Positions 14,588 to 22,738 of a DNA stretch of 64,000 bases are shown here, piece by piece. The position numbers were made by a program, and so were the translations under genes. The notes under the pieces were generated by a model, which worked only from the letters and a program-made list of their open reading frames with translations, was not told the origin of the DNA and did not search any database. Source of the stretch: Cyclobacteriaceae bacterium (GTDB taxonomy: Bacteria > Bacteroidota > Bacteroidia > Cytophagales > Cyclobacteriaceae). The stretch is taken from NCBI GenBank assembly GCA_016786495.1, contig JAEUUJ010000046.1, positions 1 to 64,000 of the forward strand, given 5' to 3'. The stretch's first letter is position 1. Every line of letters begins with the position of its first letter.

Positions 14588-17272
14588 TTACCGTCTGAGC
14601 GACAGGTAGCCGTTGTATGTTTTGCTGCTGGTTTCGATCTGATAATAATAGGTACCCGTTGGAAGGTCTTTACCGCTGTTGTTTTTGCCTTCAAACCTTC
14701 GCGTGTCGTTATCGTAGCGTGAAACCTCAAACACTTTGTCGCCCCACCGGTTAAGAATAGTGACTTTATTATCCGCAGGAAGTCCTTCAATCCGGAGATA
14801 GTCGTTTTTGTCGTCTTGTAAACCCGGTGAAATCGCATTGTAAACCACCAGGCCAGGCTCACCTGTAATGTCCAGGGAGATCACGGATACCACGGATACG
14901 ATGGTGTTGGTGAAGTCGATATCGCGAACGCTAAACGTTACAATTTTATCCTGCGGAATACCCCGTGCGCCCGCGAGCGCAGCGCTTACATCGCCTGTCG
15001 CTACATAGGTTACCGACCGAAGGATCGTTTCGTATTCTACGAGGGTTGCTTTGCCGGTAATCGTTAGTTCACCGTCTTCAAAACTTCCGGTTACTCCTGC
15101 GCTGGGGGTAAAACTAAGTTCTTCATTGCCCGCAACATAATTGCTGATTGTCACAGTTGCCCGAACGATCGGGTCTCCATCGGCATCGTTTATGTTTAGA
15201 TCCGGATCCAGTACAACGGGCGTATTGTACCCAACACTGACAATGCTTTTGGTGACTTCTGTAACCGGGGCAATATTTTGGTTTTCAAAGAATGCAACGG
15301 TTCCGGCTTCAATTCCGCCGACATGGCTATCTCCGTAGCCAACGAACAGATCAAGATCTCCGTCTTCATCAATGTCCGCCATGTTAAAGAAGCTGTATTT
15401 CGATACGAAATCGGTAATGGGAGACGGAGTAATTTCACTAAAGGTTCCGTCACCCCCGTTATCAAACATTCTTAATTCGGTATGGTAACCTGAATAGGCC
15501 GAACTTTCGCTAACGATCAGGTCGAGGTCTCCGTCATGGTCAATATCGACTGCGGATAACTTGGTGTTATAATCAAACGTGAAGCCTTCAAAAGGCTCAG
15601 GCGCAGTTGCGGATGTAAATACCGGATTTTGGCTGTCACCGGTATTATTGAAAAACTCGATCTCGTACGATGAGAGATTGAATACCAGTGCATCCAGGTC
15701 GCCATCCTCATCAACATCAATGAATGCCAGCGTGGGCCGGGTAACACCCGTTAACGTTAAGGGAGATGCAGTGGGAACAAACTCGCCATTGTCCATTTCA
15801 AAGAATGAAACGCCATACCCATTCGTAACAAACAAGTCGTTGTCGCCATCGGCATCAATATCAACGAATGTGGGAAGTGTGGTATCTGTTACTTCCAGAT
15901 CCGTCAGCGGATCATCGGAGTCCTGCACCAGGAAGCCGTCCAAATTTTTATAAACCGTTAACCGAAAATTATACTTGCCTCCTAATACGGCATCGATGTC
16001 TCCGTCATTGTCTACATCGGTAAACGTTGGGGTGGCTTGTTCGGTAACATCCACACCCCCGAAAGGTGTCAGGTTCAGGCCACTGCGAATTTCAAAAACG
16101 AAATTGCCCGTGTTTTCCAGATACGAAATTGGCGCGTTGTTCTCGGCAGTCGAATAGTTGTATCCGGTGCCCACGAGTAAGTCAAGATCGCCATCGTTAT
16201 CGAGATCGGCCAGGTTAGCCCATGCATTGCCCGACAGATACGTGCCGTGTAACGGATTTCCGGTACGGGTTACCGGATCCCAGTTTCCATATTGTGGTAC
16301 AAACAACTCGCCGTTGTTCAGAAATGCTTCAATATTTCCGTTCTGTGAACCAGCCAGTACATCCAGGTCATTATCGCCATCCAGGTCAACGAACGCCAGA
16401 CTTCGCCTTGAACCATAGTTCAGATCGCCAAGTATGGAGGTACTACCCGAAGTGAAGGTCCCTGCGTCATTGTAAAAAATCTGAACTGCTGGCGCATAAT
16501 TGTACTTCGCATCAGTCATGTAACTGCTGCCCACAATCAGGTCGAGGTCTGAATCGTTGTCGATATCGGCAAAGGTTGGCAGCGCTGGTCCGCGACTTCC
16601 ATAAGCCGTAGTTGAACCATAAATGCCGTCAAACGGATTTGAACTTCCCGATTGTTCTACAAACTGAGGTGTTGAATTGGTGCCCGTGTTTCTGAAAAAA
16701 TACGTGTATCCGGTTAAGGTTCCTGCGAGCAGATCAAAATCTCCATCGGAATCCACATCCATAAAGGCAGGGGACACGATGTCTGTAAGGTCGATAAAGC
16801 CTAGTGGATTGTTATCTTCTTCTTCAACGAGTCTGCGGACAACATCCTTGCCTCCTACATTCCTGAAGAAGTGTATGTTACCATACTTGTCTCCCACAAA
16901 AACGTCAAGGTCACCATCGTGGTCGATGTCAACCGTGGTGGGCTTTGGTATGGCGATTCGTGCCGGTGGCGGCAGCGGATTTTTTGCGTCTTCCCGTGAA
17001 AACGGTCCGGCAGTGTTTTGTGCTTCTGCCGGAGCAGATGCCATGGCCAGCGCGATAGCAGCCCCGATTCCACTTAACCGCAGTTGGGTTTGAAGCGATT
17101 TCAGGCGCTCCCACAACCGGTTAAGCCGGTTAACCAGCGTGTGCTGTTTACGCTTTGAAAAAGTGTAAAAACGTCCCGAATGCCGGGCTTTCTCCAAACG
17201 CTTTTTCAGCTTCAGGTATTTGCCGGAAGCAGACGTGTAAAGGGTTCTAAGCAGGGACGCGTTATGGTTCAT
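14588..17272 (-). CDS. FG-GAP/VCBS-repeat surface protein with type IX sorting domain
   Basis: An 894-residue secreted protein. The middle consists of many FG-GAP/VCBS-type repeats with calcium-binding loops such as DVDSDGDFDLL, DIDNDSDLDLIVG and DLDNDGDLDLLVG, forming beta-propeller blades. A cadherin-like domain follows (about residues 670-790), and the last about 85 residues form a CHU_C-type gliding-associated C-terminal domain (VTILNRWGDKVFE; LPTGTYYYQI), a type IX secretion signal. The N-terminus is odd: about 70 Lys/Arg-rich residues precede the hydrophobic signal core (IGAAIALAMASAPAEAQ). ATG 17272 is preferred over 17341, which would run into the divergent gene. Role: probably adhesion or surface binding; ligand unknown. 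Confidence 0.85.
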   Translation of the reverse strand: MNHNASLLRTLYTSASGKYLKLKKRLEKARHSGRFYTFSKRKQHTLVNRLNRLWERLKSLQTQLRLSGIGAAIALAMASAPAEAQNTAGPFSREDAKNPLPPPARIAIPKPTTVDIDHDGDLDVFVGDKYGNIHFFRNVGGKDVVRRLVEEEDNNPLGFIDLTDIVSPAFMDVDSDGDFDLLAGTLTGYTYFFRNTGTNSTPQFVEQSGSSNPFDGIYGSTTAYGSRGPALPTFADIDNDSDLDLIVGSSYMTDAKYNYAPAVQIFYNDAGTFTSGSTSILGDLNYGSRRSLAFVDLDGDNDLDVLAGSQNGNIEAFLNNGELFVPQYGNWDPVTRTGNPLHGTYLSGNAWANLADLDNDGDLDLLVGTGYNYSTAENNAPISYLENTGNFVFEIRSGLNLTPFGGVDVTEQATPTFTDVDNDGDIDAVLGGKYNFRLTVYKNLDGFLVQDSDDPLTDLEVTDTTLPTFVDIDADGDNDLFVTNGYGVSFFEMDNGEFVPTASPLTLTGVTRPTLAFIDVDEDGDLDALVFNLSSYEIEFFNNTGDSQNPVFTSATAPEPFEGFTFDYNTKLSAVDIDHDGDLDLIVSESSAYSGYHTELRMFDNGGDGTFSEITPSPITDFVSKYSFFNMADIDEDGDLDLFVGYGDSHVGGIEAGTVAFFENQNIAPVTEVTKSIVSVGYNTPVVLDPDLNINDADGDPIVRATVTISNYVAGNEELSFTPSAGVTGSFEDGELTITGKATLVEYETILRSVTYVATGDVSAALAGARGIPQDKIVTFSVRDIDFTNTIVSVVSVISLDITGEPGLVVYNAISPGLQDDKNDYLRIEGLPADNKVTILNRWGDKVFEVSRYDNDTRRFEGKNNSGKDLPTGTYYYQIETSSKTYNGYLSLRR

Positions 17273-17333
17273 CAATATTCGGGGTATATAAATGTAGATT
17301 AAATGTGTATTTTTTCCAAGTCGTAACGCGGGC

Positions 17334-17819
17334 ATGATCAATTTTCAAAACGTTTATCAGCAAATTCCCGAAGGCATTTCTGCCGGTTTGAGGTCTCTTT
17401 GGCTGGCCGAAGGTGCCCTCACCGATGAGGATGCCGTTCTGAGACGGCTTCAGGAAGTGGTGTACGTGGCTACGGATGATGCGGGTAACGTTGGGGCTGT
17501 GTCCACCGCAGTGAAGAAAAAAGTGACTGCTCTCAATGGAAATTTTTTGTACGAGTTCAGATGCTACCTAGGCGAAGAACATCGCATTGCCGGGTTGGAT
17601 GTAAAGCTATCGCGACTAACATTTGATTTTCTCGAACAACTGGCGTCACGCGATGCCGACAAACCGGTTGGAATCTTTACCGTGCTGGCGAATGACTTAC
17701 TGAAAGAACTTCCGGTATGGAGACGGGCGGTGTGGCCCGAAATTGATATGCATTTTATCGGATATAATAAAAACGGTGACCCGATCCGGGTACATTACTT
17801 TAAAGGCGCACGAATCTAG
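17334..17819 (+). CDS. GNAT-like protein, paralogue 1
   Basis: A 161-residue soluble protein, clearly related to the product of 18065-18580. Shared blocks are VVYVATDDAGNVGAVSTA, NFLYEFRC, HRIAGLDVKL and the C-terminal RVHYFKGARI. The arrangement (beta hairpin, then R-x-x-G-x) resembles the acetyl-CoA-binding core of GNAT N-acyltransferases, but the second Gly/Ala of the usual RxxGxG/A is replaced (D here), so the family call is tentative. Some GNAT-fold enzymes (LuxI, FeeM) use acyl-ACP as donor, and an ACP gene overlaps this gene's 3' end by four bases on the other strand. Substrate unknown. Confidence 0.6.
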   Translation: MINFQNVYQQIPEGISAGLRSLWLAEGALTDEDAVLRRLQEVVYVATDDAGNVGAVSTAVKKKVTALNGNFLYEFRCYLGEEHRIAGLDVKLSRLTFDFLEQLASRDADKPVGIFTVLANDLLKELPVWRRAVWPEIDMHFIGYNKNGDPIRVHYFKGARI

Positions 17820-18064
17820 GATTGCTGAAGAATGGACTTACAAAAGGCAGACAGGGTAGGGTTCTCCCAAAAAACGATCGGACTGATGGAGATGTTGAGC
17901 CGGTCTTCCAACTCATCCAGCAGTTGCATGGCATGGATGGAATTAAGGCGGAGATCTTCAAAGTTTGCGTTGATGCTGATGGATTCCGGTTCAACGCCCA
18001 TCATCAGGGCGAGTTCTTCGCGACAAAAATTGATCAATTGTTCTTCCGAAAATTTTTCCGCCAT
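17816..18064 (-). CDS. Stand-alone acyl carrier protein 1
   Basis: An 82-residue acidic, four-helix-type carrier protein. The phosphopantetheine site is LRLNSIHAMQLLDEL with Ser42; the usual Asp before the Ser is Asn, as in some specialised carrier proteins. It is probably not the housekeeping fatty-acid AcpP, which normally has DSLD. Its start codon abuts that of the second GNAT-like gene on the opposite strand (18064/18065) with no spacer, and its 3' end overlaps the first GNAT-like gene. The ATG at 18064 is chosen because the frame upstream has no ACP features. It likely carries an acyl or amino-acyl group for the neighbouring enzymes. Confidence 0.78.
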   Translation of the reverse strand: MAEKFSEEQLINFCREELALMMGVEPESISINANFEDLRLNSIHAMQLLDELEDRLNISISPIVFWENPTLSAFCKSILQQS

Positions 18065-18580
18065 ATGAGTCAGCGCAGGGAAGGTACGAAACCTGAATTG
18101 GTTTTTGAAAATCTTTGGAAAAAGAATGACCCTGCGTGGCATGCCAGGGTTCAACAACTCTGGAGGAAGAATTTCCCGGCCATGCCCGAGCAAATCCTGT
18201 CCGAACGAATCCATCAGGTCGTATTTGCCGTCACCAACGAAACAGGAGAGGTGGTTGCTGTTTCTACAGCCTACCGAACCTATATTGAGCAACTCAAAAA
18301 TTTCTTGTACGGCTTTCGCTGTTTTGTCGATCCGGCATATCGTGTGCCGGGACTTACTACTAAAATACTGGTGCGTACACGCGACTGGCTGGAGGAGATT
18401 CATACAACCGATGGAGCTGAGAACGAACGTTGCATCGGAGTAATCACAATGGTTGAAAACGAGCGCCTGATGAAACATCGTACCGAAGCTGTGTGGCGCG
18501 GTTCGGGGATGGTGTACATCGGCAATACCCCGCAGGGCAAACATTTGCGCGTGTACTACTTCAAGAAAGCACTTATCTGA
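18065..18580 (+). CDS. GNAT-like protein, paralogue 2
   Basis: A 171-residue paralogue of the 17334-17819 product; I estimate roughly one third identity, aligned almost end to end. Shared parts include QVVFAVTNETGEVVAVSTA, NFLYGFRC, YRVPGLTTKIL and the C-terminal RVYYFKKALI. A GNAT fold is likely but the acetyl-CoA motif is again incomplete (RVPGLT). The start ATG 18065 directly abuts the ACP start on the other strand; a longer in-frame form would run through the ACP gene and is rejected. Its 3' end overlaps the P450 3' end by eight bases. Proposed role: acyl transfer from one of the nearby carrier proteins; untested. Confidence 0.6.
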   Translation: MSQRREGTKPELVFENLWKKNDPAWHARVQQLWRKNFPAMPEQILSERIHQVVFAVTNETGEVVAVSTAYRTYIEQLKNFLYGFRCFVDPAYRVPGLTTKILVRTRDWLEEIHTTDGAENERCIGVITMVENERLMKHRTEAVWRGSGMVYIGNTPQGKHLRVYYFKKALI

Positions 18581-19775
18581 GTTTCACCGGCAACTCCATG
18601 AGGCACCGGATTGCCAGGTTGTTGTTCCATTGCGGAACCGCATTGAGCAATTCAATTGTCTTGTAGCGTTCGAGCAACGAACGGATCATCATCTCAGTTT
18701 GAATGCGAGCCAACCAATCGCCCAGACAATAATGCGCGCCACCTCCAAAGCCGAGGTGTTTGTTTGGTTCGCGATCCGGGATAAACGCATCCGCATTTTC
18801 AAACACTTCAGGATCCCGGTTTGCAGAGCCCAGGCAGATAGTAAGCGTATCACCCTGTCGGATAGTTTTTCCGCTTACTTCACAGTCCTTTCCGGCAATG
18901 CGCCCTACAATTTGTACCGGTGCATCGTAGCGGATAAGCTCCTCGATAGCCGTAGCGATTTTACCGGGATGATTGCGGAGGTCGTTCAGCGTATCCTCAT
19001 GCGAAATAAGATTATAAAGTCCGGTACTCATCAAGCTCACGGATGTCTCTTCACCGGCGATGAACAACAAAATACAGGTTGATACGAGTTCATCACCATC
19101 GAGTACATTTTCCTGTTTGTTTAAGGCAATCAGCTTGCTGATAATACCATCATCCGGATGCTGTTGCTTGTGTTCAATAACTTTTTTGAAGTAGCTGATA
19201 AAGTTTCCGGCTGCTTCATTTACGCGCATGATGTCTTTGAAAGAAATGTACAGGTCGAGGGCCTTGATCATGACAGTTCCTTGTTCTTTCAGATACACGT
19301 AATCCGATTCAGGCAGACCCAGAATTTTACCGATTGTCATGGCCGGTAAAGGTTTCCCAAGATCATTAACCAAATCAAGTGAGTCCGGTCGGGTCGAGAG
19401 CAGCGTATCAAGATTCTGTTGAATGATAGCCGACACTTCGCGTGAATTCCAAACCTGATGAATAAACTTGCGGATTCGCGTGTGGTGCGGAGGATTCAGA
19501 AAAAGAATGAATCCCTTCATCGCAGCTTCGATGTTGGTGAAGTTGAGGTCTTTGTACTTGAAATAACCAATCCCTTTTTTAAGCCACTCAAACCGGTTTC
19601 CAACTAGAAAATCACTGTTTCTCAGTATGTTACGCGTGTCTTCATACCGGGTAATGATCCATTCACCCGTCTGTGAGAAGTGAACGGGGTCTTCCTCGCG
19701 CAGGCGTTTGTACATCGCATACGGATTGGCAATGTGCGCGCGGTCAAACGGTTTCCACAAATGATCAGCCGCCAT
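18573..19775 (-). CDS. Cytochrome P450 monooxygenase
   Basis: A 400-residue soluble bacterial P450. The haem-thiolate loop FGGGAHYCLGDWLAR carries Cys350, the ExxR pair is E279/R282 in EELIRYD, and the I-helix reads FIAGEETSVSL (240-247), with Glu-Glu-Thr at the oxygen-activation site. It lies downstream of and overlaps by 11 bases a dedicated acyl carrier protein gene. P450s encoded beside a carrier protein often hydroxylate or cleave a carrier-bound acyl or amino-acyl chain (as with BioI or NRPS beta-hydroxylases), so the substrate is plausibly bound to ACP 2. No ferredoxin or reductase gene is nearby. Confidence 0.9.
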   Translation of the reverse strand: MAADHLWKPFDRAHIANPYAMYKRLREEDPVHFSQTGEWIITRYEDTRNILRNSDFLVGNRFEWLKKGIGYFKYKDLNFTNIEAAMKGFILFLNPPHHTRIRKFIHQVWNSREVSAIIQQNLDTLLSTRPDSLDLVNDLGKPLPAMTIGKILGLPESDYVYLKEQGTVMIKALDLYISFKDIMRVNEAAGNFISYFKKVIEHKQQHPDDGIISKLIALNKQENVLDGDELVSTCILLFIAGEETSVSLMSTGLYNLISHEDTLNDLRNHPGKIATAIEELIRYDAPVQIVGRIAGKDCEVSGKTIRQGDTLTICLGSANRDPEVFENADAFIPDREPNKHLGFGGGAHYCLGDWLARIQTEMMIRSLLERYKTIELLNAVPQWNNNLAIRCLMELPVKLR

Positions 19776-20016
19776 GGGGAATTACATTTTCGAGCAGAAA
19801 GTCAGCGTACGTATCGATGGAGGGATAATCGAAGAAGAACATGGGGTTTAGTTCAAGCTTCAGCTTCTTTTCCAGTTTGTCCATCAGAAAAATACAACTT
19901 ACCGAATCAAGCCCCAGGTTAAAGAATGTATCGGTGTCGGAAATCTCGTGCAGGGCGATTCCGGTTTCGTCCGCGATTATCGTTTTCAGCAGGGTGATCA
20001 GTTCAGGCCTTGTCAT
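19765..20016 (-). CDS. Stand-alone acyl carrier protein 2
   Basis: An 83-residue carrier protein with the classical site FFNLGLDSVSCIFLMDKLEK, Ser38 taking the phosphopantetheine. It differs clearly from ACP 1 (GLDS against RLNS), so the two probably have different partners. It overlaps both neighbours: its start lies inside the 3' end of the TIGR03032-like gene (14 bases) and its end runs into the P450 start (11 bases), so the three genes form one translationally coupled operon. No acyl-ACP synthetase, ketosynthase or phosphopantetheinyl transferase gene is in the block, so loading must depend on enzymes encoded elsewhere. Confidence 0.88.
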   Translation of the reverse strand: MTRPELITLLKTIIADETGIALHEISDTDTFFNLGLDSVSCIFLMDKLEKKLKLELNPMFFFDYPSIDTYADFLLENVIPHGG

Positions 20017-21073
20017 GAGAAGGTAGTTGACCCCAGAACGTTTTTTCAGGTGTTGAAAGCGCGGTGCGGAAATCGGGCTTCTCGTGATTGAGAATACCGG
20101 GTCGCTGCATATCCGGCAGCACTTTCACATCATAGATTTCTTCAACGGAATTTTCATACTTGATAAATCCGGCAATGCTTGCTGTGGGCAGGTGCATCAC
20201 AACAATTCCGCAAAACACCGAACGTTTGGCAATCGGTAAATCCGCGAATGCGGTGCTGGTTTGCCGGAGTTTCGATAAACCGATAAAAACATAATCGCCT
20301 ATCCGATCCATACCCCGGGCAAAGCCATCAAGTTGCTTGAGAACGGTATAGGTTTTTGCCGCTACATTTACCTCTGCCAGTTGGCCGCTGCCCGACAACA
20401 ACACAAGTAGTCGTCCATCGTACAAACGGGGCGAATGAGGCATCGGCAGGTTATCGGCAACCACTTCATGCGTAGCGACATCAATGATGCAGCCACCGGT
20501 TGCCTTGGTGGCGCGCCAGCCTTGAACGGTGTCGGTCTTGCCAAGTACAGTTACGTATCGCGGAGTTCCGTTTTCCATCGCTACACCGTTCAGGTGACAG
20601 CGGTCTTCCGCATTGATAGTCGAGATGAACTGAGGTTTCCAGAAAGGGGTGAAGCTGTACGCATCATCGAGGTAGGCCAGGCAAGAAAATCTTGTATTTA
20701 CCGCGAGCAATCCCTTGGGAGTCCAGTGTAAATCGTGAATGTCCGATTCGCCTGTGTAGTGAACCGTGCGCGGGATAAACATCCCGTCATACACACCCGG
20801 TTGTTTAGGGTACGTTCGTGCCAGTTCGGCATTGTTGGCCAGCACCACAACTTCATTGATCGTGGCTAACGCCATTTTGTTTCCTGCCAGCGCCATCCCC
20901 ATGGGCTTGGCAAACTGCCGTGGCAATTGAATGAGGTGATCGCGGTCTTTCGGACTAATAAAAATCACTTTCCCGGCCTGATACGTGGTGATGGCCAGTG
21001 AGCAATTCAGCTTTTGCAGCAACTCCGGTATTTGAGGAGAGTAGGTAGAGGAAAAAGGTGCTAAGGCATCCAT
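20003..21073 (-). CDS. TIGR03032/DUF4915-like protein
   Basis: A 356-residue soluble protein that I recognise as a member of the TIGR03032 family: SLAITTYQAGKVIFIS near the N-terminus, LPRQFAKPMGMAL, then IHDLHWTPKGLLAVNTRFSC and NGVAMENGTPRYVT. The repeating strand pattern suggests a six-bladed beta-propeller. There is no signal peptide, so it is probably cytoplasmic. Family function is unknown. It is the first gene of the operon with ACP 2 and the P450, which suggests a role in the same pathway, perhaps as a hydrolase-like or scaffold propeller. A weak -7 box lies upstream (about 21092-21099, minus strand). Confidence 0.75.
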   Translation of the reverse strand: MDALAPFSSTYSPQIPELLQKLNCSLAITTYQAGKVIFISPKDRDHLIQLPRQFAKPMGMALAGNKMALATINEVVVLANNAELARTYPKQPGVYDGMFIPRTVHYTGESDIHDLHWTPKGLLAVNTRFSCLAYLDDAYSFTPFWKPQFISTINAEDRCHLNGVAMENGTPRYVTVLGKTDTVQGWRATKATGGCIIDVATHEVVADNLPMPHSPRLYDGRLLVLLSGSGQLAEVNVAAKTYTVLKQLDGFARGMDRIGDYVFIGLSKLRQTSTAFADLPIAKRSVFCGIVVMHLPTASIAGFIKYENSVEEIYDVKVLPDMQRPGILNHEKPDFRTALSTPEKTFWGQLPSHDKA

Positions 21074-21125
21074 GAACCGGGGTTAGGCAGCTAAAAATAA
21101 AGGAAGGAACTATATAAATCTAACT

Positions 21126-21133
21126 TAAGTTTG
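21126..21133 (+). promoter_or_regulatory. -7 promoter box of the cysH-like gene
   Basis: TAAGTTTG is an exact TAnnTTTG match, 26 bases upstream of the GTG start at 21160, in the 86-base gap between the divergent TIGR03032-like and CysH-like genes. No good -33 element was found. Confidence 0.5.
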
Positions 21134-21159
21134 TAAAATCGTGGTTTAAACCCGATACC

Positions 21160-21816
21160 GTGACGTTCGAGGAAATCAAAAGTCGTCTTAACAGCTACAA
21201 GGAAGCGGGCAAGCTGATGTTCACCAGCTCGTCATTTCAGTCGCACAGTCTGGTGATGCTTCACATCATCAGCCGGGTGGATAACACGATTCCGGTTTAC
21301 TTTATCAATACCGGGTATCATTTCCCGGAAACAATTCAATTCCGCGATCACGTTACCGAAGCTTTTAAGCTGAATACAATTGACCTCAAGCCCGAAGTAC
21401 CGAAGCACATGCAAATGGACTCGGAGGGAAGGTTGCTTTTTACATCCGATCCGGATCACTGTTGCTATTTAAACAAAACGCAACCGATGGACGGCATCCT
21501 GCGCTCGTTTGATGTTTGGATTAACGGAGTGCGGGCCGATCAAAGTGCAGTTCGTGCGGCCATGAAGGTTGAACAGCCGGCACCGTATAACACGGTCAGG
21601 TTTCATCCCATGCTTGACTGGAATTCCAAAATGATCTGGCAATATCAGAAGGAGTTTAATTTGCCCAAGCATCCGCTTGAAGAGAAAGGCTATGTAAGCA
21701 TTGGCTGTGAACCGTGTACCCGCAGGCTCGATCCCGGCATGCAGGAGCGCGAAGCACGCTGGTATGGCCTTAAGAAAGTAGAGTGCGGACTTCATACCGA
21801 ACTGGTGACGAAATAA
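21160..21816 (+). CDS. cysH: Adenylyl-sulfate / PAPS reductase family protein
   Basis: A 218-residue CysH-type protein: nucleotide loop TSSSFQSHSLVML, FINTGYHFPET, NGVRADQSAVR, and catalytic ECGLH with Cys209 at the end. The cluster cysteines CC (101-102) and CEPC (183, 186) are present, which is the sign of 4Fe-4S forms that reduce adenylyl-sulfate (APS). It starts with GTG; no ATG precedes the conserved region. No cysD, cysN or sulfite reductase gene is near, so it may serve sulfate assimilation from a separate locus or the adjacent unknown pathway. The epimerase-like gene begins two bases after its stop. Confidence 0.88.
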   Translation: MTFEEIKSRLNSYKEAGKLMFTSSSFQSHSLVMLHIISRVDNTIPVYFINTGYHFPETIQFRDHVTEAFKLNTIDLKPEVPKHMQMDSEGRLLFTSDPDHCCYLNKTQPMDGILRSFDVWINGVRADQSAVRAAMKVEQPAPYNTVRFHPMLDWNSKMIWQYQKEFNLPKHPLEEKGYVSIGCEPCTRRLDPGMQEREARWYGLKKVECGLHTELVTK

Positions 21817-21817
21817 C

Positions 21818-22738
21818 ATGAACATTTTAATTACAGGAGGAGCCGGCTATATCGGCACCGGGCTGGTCGCCAAGCTGGCGGCCGATGATGCGGTTAAGAA
21901 AATCGTACTCTACGATAACCTGAGCAGGCCGAACTACGGAGTATTTCTGGGTGGCCGTAGACCAGGTGCAGAAAAGATCCGGTTTTATAAGGGCGAATTG
22001 CTCGACTCCCGGCACCTGAAAATGGTGCTGAAAGATATTGATGTGGTGTACCACCTGGCTGCCAAAGTGACCACACCCTTTGCCAACGCAGACGCGCACT
22101 TGTATGAACAGGTGAATCATTGGGGGACGGCAGAACTGGTTTACGCAGTTGAAGAAAGCAATGTGAGGAAGTTTATATATGCCAGTAGCTCAGGTGTTTA
22201 TGGCGATTCAAACGAAGCCGTAGATGAGTTGTCTTTACCCGCTCCGAAGTCGTTTTATGCGATTTCAAAGCTTCGGGGCGAGGAGCATGTGAAGCGTTTG
22301 ATGAACAAGCGGGACACGTACATTTTCAGGTGCGGCAACGTGTATGGCTACAACCGCGGCATGCGGTTCGATGCGGTGATCAACAAGTTCGTGTTTGAAG
22401 CCAACTTTCAGAAACGGATCACCGTGCACGGGAATGGCAATCAGTCGCGGGCGTTCATTCATATTGATTCGGTGGCAACAGCCCTGGCAAACGTATTAAA
22501 GTCTGACCTGAAGGGAGGAGTTTATAATCTGGTGGAGCGGAACATCAAGGTGATCGACATTGTTGACGAGCTTAAGCAGTTGATTCCCGACATGGAGTTC
22601 ATCTTTATCAATCAGCACCTTACGTTGCATGAACTCAACGTGAAGCCGAACGAAACCGTAAATCAAAAACTTAATCTAGGAGAGTTAAAGCCTCTGCAAG
22701 AGGAACTCCGGGAGTTTATTAATCGCTTCAGTTTTTAG
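21818..22738 (+). CDS. NAD-dependent epimerase/dehydratase (extended SDR)
   Basis: A 306-residue extended short-chain dehydrogenase. The cofactor loop is ITGGAGYIG (5-13) and the catalytic pair is Y147/K151 in SFYAISKLRGE, with SSS upstream. The DIDVVYHLAA stretch is typical of sugar-nucleotide epimerases and dehydratases. Members act on nucleotide sugars such as UDP-glucose or dTDP-sugars in the cytoplasm; the exact substrate cannot be read here. It is cotranscribed with the cysH-like gene (one base between stop and start) and its end overlaps the convergent PorP/SprF gene by four bases. Confidence 0.88.
   Translation: MNILITGGAGYIGTGLVAKLAADDAVKKIVLYDNLSRPNYGVFLGGRRPGAEKIRFYKGELLDSRHLKMVLKDIDVVYHLAAKVTTPFANADAHLYEQVNHWGTAELVYAVEESNVRKFIYASSSGVYGDSNEAVDELSLPAPKSFYAISKLRGEEHVKRLMNKRDTYIFRCGNVYGYNRGMRFDAVINKFVFEANFQKRITVHGNGNQSRAFIHIDSVATALANVLKSDLKGGVYNLVERNIKVIDIVDELKQLIPDMEFIFINQHLTLHELNVKPNETVNQKLNLGELKPLQEELREFINRFSF

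Noticed and set aside
17822..18064. Longer form of the second GNAT-like protein starting at 17822
   Set aside because: The extra 81 residues are antisense to the ACP gene and are not matched in the first paralogue.
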